From assembly GCA_021159955.1 (NCBI GenBank), contig JAGHDJ010000041.1:1-6268 (forward strand): DNA of 6,268 nucleotides. Reading direction: 5' to 3'. The position numbers and the translations under genes were made by a program. Of the stretch, positions 1 through 4,849 are shown one piece after another. A model generated the notes under the pieces. It was not told the origin of the DNA, did no database searches, and saw nothing but the letters and a program-made list of their open reading frames with translations. This DNA is from Dehalococcoidia bacterium. GTDB taxonomy: Bacteria; Chloroflexota; Dehalococcoidia; UBA2247. Every line of letters begins with the position of its first letter. Positions within the stretch are counted from its first letter, which is position 1.

Positions 1-15
1 CATATCAACCACACC
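1..15. repeat. Inter-element spacer at left edge (array continues off window)
   Basis: This stretch (core CATATCAACCACACC) matches the spacers at 614-632, 689-711 and 768-786 that separate copies of the 56-bp palindromic element. Its presence upstream of the copy at 16-71 implies that the window begins inside a larger array, with another copy probably just outside. This is seen directly by comparing the four spacers. Confidence 0.75.
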
Positions 16-71
16 TGTAGGGGAGGGGCTTGCCCCCTCCCACACGGGAGACCACGAGGGTCTCCCCTACA
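16..71 (+). repeat. 56-bp REP/BIME-like palindromic element, copy A
   Basis: This is a full copy. The parts in order are TGTAG (16-20), stem GGGAGGGG (21-28), loop CTTGC (29-33), stem CCCCTCCC (34-41), linker ACAC (42-45), stem GGGAGACC (46-53), loop ACGAG (54-58), stem GGTCTCCC (59-66) and CTACA (67-71). The outer five bases pair, so the element can fold as a three-way junction with two hairpin arms. It differs from copies C and D only at base 33 (C for T). It lies 3 bp past the transposase stop codon, where its stems could also protect or end that transcript. Confidence 0.9.
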
Positions 72-74
72 TTT

Positions 75-560
75 TTATAACGGCAACGGATCGAGAAGGT
101 CACAAAATGGATAGTCTTCCCATCCCGCCACAAGACCTTTCCTCACTGGATTATTGAGGATATATTCAGCTACCTGCCTTAGATTCTCTTCCTTCCGCAC
201 AACATGATCGTAAAAGCTTCTTTGTAACTGCTTACCACGCCCTACACCATATTTCCAGAGCAGTCGTGTTATTTTACTACTCAGGCCACCCATAAATTGA
301 ATGACGGAGATTCCGGATTCCAGAGGACTTGATAGTAAGTGAAGATGGTCTGGCATGATGCAGTAAACATAGACAGCATGGCCAACTCGTTTTCTTTCTT
401 CTTTGATACACTCAATAACATCTGCGTTGAGAGCAACGTGGGTGAAAATAAGCTGCCCGTCTCTGGAACACAAGGTCAAGAAGAAAACTTTATTAGCTGC
501 CGCATAATCAAAATCCTTGAGGCGAGTAGGCTGTCGTCTGGGCTGCTTATCTTGCTTCAT
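75..560 (-). CDS. REP-associated tyrosine transposase (RAYT), Y1/HUH family
   Basis: This 161-aa protein is in the Y1 transposase superfamily of IS200/IS605 TnpA. Such enzymes cut and join single-stranded DNA through a tyrosine-DNA link. The HUH metal-binding motif is H72-L-H74 within MPDHLHLL. The RAYT hallmark FYDHVVR follows at 117-123, and the nucleophile is predicted as Y133 in EYILNNPVRKGL, by analogy with Tyr115 of the E. coli enzyme. Length fits the family (about 150-200 aa), and no frameshift or stop is seen, so it may be active. The ATG start at 560 has a G-rich Shine-Dalgarno-like run 7 bp upstream. REP-like elements lie on both sides and are its probable substrates. Activity is inferred from the intact motifs. 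Confidence 0.9.
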   Translation of the reverse strand: MKQDKQPRRQPTRLKDFDYAAANKVFFLTLCSRDGQLIFTHVALNADVIECIKEERKRVGHAVYVYCIMPDHLHLLSSPLESGISVIQFMGGLSSKITRLLWKYGVGRGKQLQRSFYDHVVRKEENLRQVAEYILNNPVRKGLVAGWEDYPFCDLLDPLPL

Positions 561-567
561 GGTTTAT

Positions 568-575
568 CCCCCCCC
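568..575 (-). promoter_or_regulatory. G8 tract serving as Shine-Dalgarno region of the RAYT gene
   Basis: On the coding strand, eight consecutive G residues end 7 bp before the ATG at 560, preceded by AAA. It is the only purine-rich candidate ribosome-binding site for the transposase gene. Because it is a homopolymer it is open to slippage, which could change spacing and translation. Confidence 0.45.
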
Positions 576-585
576 TTTACTTTCT

Positions 586-613
586 ACGGGAGACCACGAG
601 GGTCTCCCCTACA
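586..613 (-). repeat. Half REP-like element, copy B (single hairpin)
   Basis: Only the GGGAGACC / GGTCTCCC arm (588-595 and 601-608, loop 596-600) and the CTACA end (609-613) are present. The other arm is missing. On the minus strand it reads TGTAG followed by the hairpin, so it is a single REP with its GTAG foot, oriented with the transposase gene and 25 bp upstream of its start codon. A second GTAG (584-587 on the minus strand) follows the hairpin. Confidence 0.85.
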
Positions 614-632
614 TCTGCATATCAACCACACC

Positions 633-688
633 TGTAGGGGAGGGGCTTGTCCCCTCCCACACGGGAGACCACGAGGGTCTCCCCTACA
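633..688 (+). repeat. 56-bp REP/BIME-like element, copy C
   Basis: This is a full copy with both arms perfectly paired. Arm 1 is 638-645 with 651-658, arm 2 is 663-670 with 676-683, and the closing stem is 633-637 with 684-688. It is identical to copy D over all 56 bases, which points to recent duplication or gene conversion. Confidence 0.92.
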
Positions 689-711
689 ACCTTACATATC
701 AACCCCACACC

Positions 712-767
712 TGTAGGGGAGGGGCTTGTCCCCTCCCACACGGGAGACCACGAGGGTCTCCCCTACA
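712..767 (+). repeat. 56-bp REP/BIME-like element, copy D
   Basis: This is a full copy identical to copy C. It starts 79 bp after copy C because the intervening spacer (689-711) is 4 bp longer and diverged at its left end compared with the other spacers. Confidence 0.92.
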
Positions 768-786
768 TCTGCATATCAACCATACC

Positions 787-818
787 TGTAGGGGAGAAGC
801 ATAAAGACCTCTCCTACA
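787..818. repeat. Decayed REP-like element, copy E, overlapping the MoxR stop
   Basis: The outer arms TGTAGGGGAG (787-796) and CTCTCCTACA (809-818) survive and pair over 10 positions, one of them G-T. The inner arms are replaced by a 12-base loop. The right arm covers the MoxR stop codon at 814-816. There is no T-run after the stem on either strand, so a standard intrinsic terminator is not supported, although the stem could stabilise the 3' end of the operon mRNA. Confidence 0.75.
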
Positions 819-1761
819 CCTTCAGCTTGGGGACGGGCACCTGCTCCAGTGCCCACTCTAACGCCATCCCAGGAGTGACATCATCCATCTCGGACTCAGG
901 TTTAATCTTTATGCGATGCTCCACTGCAGGAATCATCAGGTGCTTCACATCATCGGGAATGACAAAATCCCTCCCTTCAAGCATTGCCCTCACCCGTGAG
1001 CACTTATACAGGGCGATGGCACCACGGCTGGAAGGCCCTGATTGTATCCCCGGAAAGCCTCTCAGGGAACCAATCAGGGAGGTGATATATTCCACGATGG
1101 ACGGGGATACCTGTACCCTTTTCACCATCTCCTGAAGTTCCCTTATCTCTTTAAGCGAAGTTATCGCTGTAATATGCGGGTCATCAATACTGTCAATGTT
1201 ATTCAGTATCTGCTCTTCCTCCGCCTTGGAAGGATATCTACTGGTAGCCTTGAGTAAAAATCTATCCAACTGGACATCAGTCAGAGGATAAGTGCCCTCT
1301 CCGCCATATGCCACCTGGGTAGCTACCACCATAAAAGGGAGAGAGAGGGGCAGCGTCTCGCGTTCTATGGTTACCTGGTGTTCCTGCATAGCCTCTATAA
1401 GGGCTGCCTGCGTCCGCGGTGTTGTGCGATTCAGTTCATCAGCAAGCACCACATTGGCAAAGATGGGACCAGGGGTGAATCTGGAATCTCCATTCGGAGA
1501 ATAGAGATAAAACCCGGTCACATCCGCAGGCATCATATCAGGCGTGAACTGTATCCTCTTGAATTCTCCAGAGATTATCCCGGCAAAGGTCTTTGCCAGC
1601 TTAGTCTTGGCAGTACCTGGCATTCCCTCTATTAATACATGCCCCCCGGCGATGAGAGCAAGAACAAGCATTTCCTTCACTTCATCCTTGCCTACGATTA
1701 CCGAGGACAACGCATTTTTCAGTTTGCGATTAACCTCAACAACCTTCTGTATATCAGTCAA
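814..1761 (-). CDS. MoxR-family AAA+ ATPase
   Basis: This 315-aa cytoplasmic AAA+ ATPase is expected to work as an ATP-driven chaperone that matures or activates membrane or metal-dependent partner complexes. Walker A is GMPGTAKT (46-53), Walker B is VVLADE (104-109), the conserved ELNR and QAALIEAMQE segments follow (109-127), then GTYPLTDVQLDRF (156-168) and a sensor-2-like GPSSRG. The usual ATQNP sensor-1 sequence is ATQVA here (147-151), so the usual asparagine is valine. The TTG at 1761 is chosen as start because AAGGAGG lies 6 bp upstream. The longer frame from TTG at 1803 has no ribosome site and adds 14 residues not expected in the family. It overlaps the end of the preceding gene by 8 bp and is the last gene of the operon. 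No DUF58 partner follows; repeats do. Confidence 0.93.
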   Translation of the reverse strand: MTDIQKVVEVNRKLKNALSSVIVGKDEVKEMLVLALIAGGHVLIEGMPGTAKTKLAKTFAGIISGEFKRIQFTPDMMPADVTGFYLYSPNGDSRFTPGPIFANVVLADELNRTTPRTQAALIEAMQEHQVTIERETLPLSLPFMVVATQVAYGGEGTYPLTDVQLDRFLLKATSRYPSKAEEEQILNNIDSIDDPHITAITSLKEIRELQEMVKRVQVSPSIVEYITSLIGSLRGFPGIQSGPSSRGAIALYKCSRVRAMLEGRDFVIPDDVKHLMIPAVEHRIKIKPESEMDDVTPGMALEWALEQVPVPKLKV

Positions 1762-2653
1762 ATAATTCCTCCTTACGCAGGGTATACTGAGATACCACAA
1801 CAAATATTATAGCAACTAAGCCCAACAAGGAGTAGGGCGCAGAAAAGATTTCACGGACACCCACTATTCCCAATCTGCTCCGGTCAAGAACATCCTTGTC
1901 CAGAGAAGCGCGGTTAATCAATATCTTCTCACCTCCAACCCCATCACGAGCAACAAGATATTCTATGAAGGCAGTATTATCCCCTTTCCCCCTCATACTA
2001 TTAATCATTATGCTGGGGTCGGATACTATGGTCACCTTTCCCTTACCCAACTTAACTCTTGCCGCTACGGGGGACGGGCACTTCTCTTCACCATAACTCC
2101 ATTCCCCGTTCCCATCGTAATCCAGAAAGCTACAACTGGACGACCATGCAAGCACCTCTAACTCATCAACCCCGGTCAGTCCGGTAGCGTAATTGAGCGT
2201 TACAACAGACACTCCCGCCTGCCTGACCTCCGGACTAAAGTCTGTTATGCGAGGCTGCATAGGATTTTTGTAACAGAAGAGAGGGTCAAGCAATCTCGCA
2301 CCACTAAAGCGAGCATTTACACCCAGATATTCTAAAACGTCATTACCATAGCCAAAATCATCCAGCAGCAGCAAGTTACCCCCCTGAACAACAAATTCTT
2401 TTATTCTGGATAGTTCCCCCTCCTCACAGTGAGTATAGGGAATTTCTACCAGGGTAGCTCCTTGAGACAACTCGGGCAAAGTATCCAGCGAGTCGATGTT
2501 AGTTGCGTTGACTTCATTTCCAAAATCACGCATTCCATTCCAGATATTGTTGCCTGGCATAAAGTCCTGCACCGATGAAGTAGAGTAGATGCACCCCGCC
2601 GAAATGAGCGCCACCAGCAGTAGAACAGCAATGAGCACTTTAGAGGTCTTCAC
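1754..2653 (-). CDS. DUF4350-type membrane-anchored protein
   Basis: This 299-aa protein carries an N-terminal signal or anchor (residues 5-20) ending in a lipobox-like SAGC (Cys21), a middle domain resembling the glutamine-amidotransferase-like fold of DUF4350 proteins (GGNLLLLDDFGYGNDVLEYLGV at about 91-112; GKGKVTIVSDPSIMIN, about 203-218) and a C-terminal membrane helix (about 272-291). The domain should therefore face outward. A loop at 178-189 has the D-x-D-G-N-G spacing of an EF-hand calcium loop and is bracketed by Cys174 and Cys191. The start is GTG, with GGGAG 7 bp upstream, inside the end of the DUF4129 gene (14-bp overlap). DUF4350 genes are known neighbours of MoxR ATPases; the biochemical role is unknown. 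Family assignment is by recognition of motifs, not a profile search. Confidence 0.8.
   Translation of the reverse strand: MKTSKVLIAVLLLVALISAGCIYSTSSVQDFMPGNNIWNGMRDFGNEVNATNIDSLDTLPELSQGATLVEIPYTHCEEGELSRIKEFVVQGGNLLLLDDFGYGNDVLEYLGVNARFSGARLLDPLFCYKNPMQPRITDFSPEVRQAGVSVVTLNYATGLTGVDELEVLAWSSSCSFLDYDGNGEWSYGEEKCPSPVAARVKLGKGKVTIVSDPSIMINSMRGKGDNTAFIEYLVARDGVGGEKILINRASLDKDVLDRSRLGIVGVREIFSAPYSLLGLVAIIFVVVSQYTLRKEELFD
1768..1774 (-). promoter_or_regulatory. Shine-Dalgarno AAGGAGG deciding the MoxR TTG start
   Basis: This is the strongest ribosome-binding site in the window. It lies inside the last codons of the DUF4350 gene, 6 bp before TTG at 1761. It fixes the MoxR start and gives an 8-bp gene overlap suited to coupled translation. 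Confidence 0.85.
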
Positions 2654-4601
2654 TCTTAATCTCCCGGTCTATATCCTGATATAACTGCTCGCCACAGCTA
2701 ACATCGCCATCTGTAGGCTGATATTTGGAATACAACATTCTTTCTGCCAGACTGGTCAACTGCCTGAAAAATCCTGCGGCGGGACCCAGCAATGGTTCCA
2801 CCTCACAGAAGAATTCCCTCAATGTCTGTTGAGGTTTAATAAACACCCTGGTCACGCTTTGAATTAACTTCGCAGACCAGAGGTAACATTTTAATATCTT
2901 ACCCCGGGGGCTATCGTCCAGTTGGACAGACGGAACAGATGCAGCATTGAGGTGGACAGAAGAAGACGAGGCAGGAATAACATCAACAACATCGACCAGT
3001 CGCCTAACATTCGGATCTGCCCCGAATTTGCGCCGCATCAGCAAAACGAGAGCCACAAGCATAATGAGCATACCACCACAGGTCACCGCATTCAGCAAAA
3101 TAATTTTTTCTGAAACCAATACCGGGCTACACCAGGGCTGTGAAGGGAATACCCCCACGCTCAATGGCTGAGCTCCCAGCAGCCAGAGACCCACGTTCAT
3201 CTTAATCTCCGCCGCAAAAACGCCATCCTCATCACTCACTACACTCACAGAGGATTTGCCCAGCTTAATCTCCACCTTAGTATCACTCACAGAACCAAAG
3301 TCAGATGATATTTTCCCCACCACCATTATCACGCCCGGCACCACAGCTCGCGAAGGAATATCCAGAGTCACCGCGGGGACTACCCACACAACCCTGACAG
3401 GGACGCTTATCAGCACCGGGGCATATCTCTCGTAAGGCAGGACGGATATGCTGACGGTATGTTTACCTACTTCTACTTCAGGAGGCATCATTACCTTAAC
3501 GCTAAATTCATCTGACACAGCCTCAACCCCTATCATAACGTCATCAAGATAAACTTCAATATCTCTCTCGCCGGATGATGGGGAACCCTGATAATCAAAC
3601 CTGCCCTCCACCTCAAACTCCAATCCCGGGTGCGCTTCCTCTTCCACAGATAGCTCTAACCAGGATTGGTAGAATAGGACATCCATCTCTACCATCTGAC
3701 TTGCCGAAGAGATATACATCCCTTTATCTCTCTCTACGGGATAATATAAAGCCTGCAAACTCACCTGCGGATCATACTCATAAGGCAATCTCATCATACC
3801 ACAATAATGACCGCTCACATCAGTAACAACTGAAATATACTCCGTCCCATTAACGAGAATATCAATCGTCCGTTCCGCCATAGGCTCCACAGCAGAACTC
3901 AAGACGCCATAAAACTCAATCTCATCACCCACGAAGGCGACGTCGGGCTCTACAACAAGAGTAACGACTGTAGGCAAAAGGTTAACTTCACCGAGAGCTT
4001 CAAGCCTCAACAGCAAATCCGCAAAAATATTCTGGTAGCGATTGAGCATCTTCTCTATCCTATTCAGTCTATCCTGCACTTCGTTATAAGCCACGCTCAA
4101 GGAACTGCCTGAATCGGGGGAGGCAATTTTTAGCCCTTCACTGCTTACCTCTACATCTCGCTCCAATGCTCCCAGTATGCCATATGACAGGGATAATTCC
4201 TCAGGTATTCTATCCGCCAGCTCTGCGGCGTCATCTATGCGGGATTGCGACAGCAAAACTCTCAGCTCGTCAAGATGCTCATCAATGCTCACTACCCGGC
4301 AGGAGAGCTCTATACCACTGCTGGCAAAGTCACCAGTTACTTCTTTAAGATGCGAGGGAACATTGGTAAATGGCATCTTACCAAGCTTGTATTCCACCCC
4401 CGCCTCGTCCTTCTGGAGCACGAGGTCAAGTGCTTCGGAATAGTATCTCAACAGGGCAATGCCGCTGAATACCTCCTTCGACTCATCAGGGTTCTCGTGG
4501 GACGCCGCAATCAACGCCGACGGGAAAACGGCACTCGTAAGAAGCATGCAAACCAGTACCAGCAAGACGCACCTGGTCAAGCGACGTGATGGAGCTACCA
4601 C
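2640..4601 (-). CDS. Membrane protein with Ig-like ectodomain and C-terminal DUF4129
   Basis: From the chosen start this is a 653-aa protein. Residues 1-33 are a signal peptide (RR and R, then VLLVLVCMLL, then Ala-rich). Residues 40-200 are mostly helical and polar, with likely coiled coil at 170-205. Three beta-sandwich, immunoglobulin-like stretches follow (about 210-305, 315-400, 410-500). A membrane helix lies at about 502-522 (MLIMLVALVLLMRRK), and the cytoplasmic tail ends with a DUF4129-like domain (about 565-630; TLREFF, LTSLAERMLYSKY). DUF4129 often ends transglutaminase-like TgpA proteins encoded near MoxR; here it is joined to Ig-like domains and no transglutaminase is seen. GTG at 4601 is preferred over the longer frame at 4664 because GGAG lies 8 bp upstream and the signal peptide then starts correctly. 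It overlaps the preceding gene by 7 bp. Ig assignment is by inspection. Confidence 0.8.
   Translation of the reverse strand: MVAPSRRLTRCVLLVLVCMLLTSAVFPSALIAASHENPDESKEVFSGIALLRYYSEALDLVLQKDEAGVEYKLGKMPFTNVPSHLKEVTGDFASSGIELSCRVVSIDEHLDELRVLLSQSRIDDAAELADRIPEELSLSYGILGALERDVEVSSEGLKIASPDSGSSLSVAYNEVQDRLNRIEKMLNRYQNIFADLLLRLEALGEVNLLPTVVTLVVEPDVAFVGDEIEFYGVLSSAVEPMAERTIDILVNGTEYISVVTDVSGHYCGMMRLPYEYDPQVSLQALYYPVERDKGMYISSASQMVEMDVLFYQSWLELSVEEEAHPGLEFEVEGRFDYQGSPSSGERDIEVYLDDVMIGVEAVSDEFSVKVMMPPEVEVGKHTVSISVLPYERYAPVLISVPVRVVWVVPAVTLDIPSRAVVPGVIMVVGKISSDFGSVSDTKVEIKLGKSSVSVVSDEDGVFAAEIKMNVGLWLLGAQPLSVGVFPSQPWCSPVLVSEKIILLNAVTCGGMLIMLVALVLLMRRKFGADPNVRRLVDVVDVIPASSSSVHLNAASVPSVQLDDSPRGKILKCYLWSAKLIQSVTRVFIKPQQTLREFFCEVEPLLGPAAGFFRQLTSLAERMLYSKYQPTDGDVSCGEQLYQDIDREIKSEDL
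2661..2665 (-). promoter_or_regulatory. Shine-Dalgarno GGGAG of the DUF4350 GTG start
   Basis: GGGAG lies 7 bp before GTG at 2653, inside the last codons of the DUF4129 gene. It supports GTG as the start and a 14-bp overlap. Confidence 0.75.
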
Positions 4602-4849
4602 CCCAGTATCTCCGCAACCCTGATAACAACCAGCACCATAAAACCAGCAAATAATCCCATCCACATCTTACTCAGCACTTTTCTGGCACGGGGATTGAGC
4701 TGCACATAAAGCAAGCTGATTATTAGATAGACAATAAGGTTGACAGTGAAATAAATCCCAATATCATCCTGCCCCATAGCTGCCATTGCCGTATTCGCTA
4801 TAGAAAGAGCCAGGACGAGGAATATGATATAGCGATTATATACCCTCAG
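4595..4849 (-). CDS. Small membrane protein with signal peptide, CTG start
   Basis: This is an 84-aa protein of unknown function. Read from CTG at 4849, residues 1-23 form a convincing signal peptide: charged MRVYNR, hydrophobic IIFLVLALSIA, and AMA before a possible cleavage site. Two membrane helices follow (about 30-49 and 64-82), joined by a basic loop NPRARKVLSK that should be cytoplasmic. Starting at the first ATG (4786) would cut off the signal peptide and has no ribosome site. CTG at 4849 has GAGGTG 5 bp upstream and overlaps the preceding stop codon as CTGA, a 4-bp coupled junction. The gene overlaps the next one by 7 bp. It is probably an accessory subunit of the membrane complex encoded by the operon. 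The CTG start is inferred; existence of the gene is well supported by context. Confidence 0.75.
   Translation of the reverse strand: MRVYNRYIIFLVLALSIANTAMAAMGQDDIGIYFTVNLIVYLIISLLYVQLNPRARKVLSKMWMGLFAGFMVLVVIRVAEILGW
4610..4613 (-). promoter_or_regulatory. Shine-Dalgarno GGAG of the DUF4129 GTG start
   Basis: GGAG lies 8 bp before GTG at 4601, within the final codons of the small membrane protein gene. It favours GTG at 4601 over the upstream ATG at 4664, which would prepend 21 cysteine- and glycine-rich residues ahead of the signal peptide. Confidence 0.65.

Larger units (their letters stand above)
16..613 (-). mobile_element. RAYT transposase flanked by its REP-like elements
   Basis: The unit comprises an intact Y1 (HUH) transposase gene with a full 56-bp element immediately downstream of it (16-71) and a half element immediately upstream (586-613). 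This is the classic arrangement of REP-associated tyrosine transposases. The same spacer lies outside both flanking elements (1-15 and 614-632), so the gene appears to sit inside what was a tandem array. Whether the whole unit moves, or the transposase only multiplies the elements, cannot be told from sequence. Confidence 0.7.
586..818. repeat. Tandem array of REP/BIME-like elements (copies B, C, D, E)
   Basis: This region between the transposase start and the MoxR stop is filled by four copies of the 56-bp palindrome, in half, full, full and decayed form. Spacers are 19, 23 and 19 bp and share the core CATATCAACC, giving periods of 75, 79 and 75 bp. I see no gene here. Open frames on the plus strand through this region are repeat translations. 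Confidence 0.9.

Noticed and set aside
586..818. CRISPR array
   Set aside because: The 56-bp unit is itself a double palindrome, the 19-23 bp spacers are nearly identical to each other rather than unique, and no cas gene is present.
787..818. Intrinsic terminator after MoxR
   Set aside because: The 10-position stem is real, but no T-run follows on the minus strand and the stem overlaps the stop codon; it is better explained as a decayed repeat.
339..1135. Three plus-strand open frames (339-716, 517-804, 647-1135) with repeated peptide text such as VGEGLVPSHTGDHEGLPY
   Set aside because: They run through the palindromic repeats and antisense to the RAYT and MoxR genes. The repeated peptides are translations of the 56-bp element, with no ribosome sites or family resemblance.
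1762..1803. Longer MoxR start at TTG 1803
   Set aside because: There is no Shine-Dalgarno before it, while TTG at 1761 has AAGGAGG at 6 bp. The extra 14 residues are not MoxR-like.
2446..2631. Minus-strand 61-aa frame inside the DUF4350 gene
   Set aside because: It lies wholly within the DUF4350 gene in another frame and resembles no protein; the signal peptide and motifs are in the longer frame.
2922..3171. Plus-strand open frames inside the operon (for example 2922-3113, 2947-3171, 3575-3826, 4245-4589, 4953-5186)
   Set aside because: They are antisense shadows of well-supported minus-strand genes and have no recognisable domains or ribosome sites.
4602..4664. Longer start (ATG 4664) for the DUF4129 protein
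   Set aside because: It would place 21 unlikely residues before a good signal peptide and overlap the upstream gene by 70 bp. GTG at 4601 has GGAG at 8 bp.
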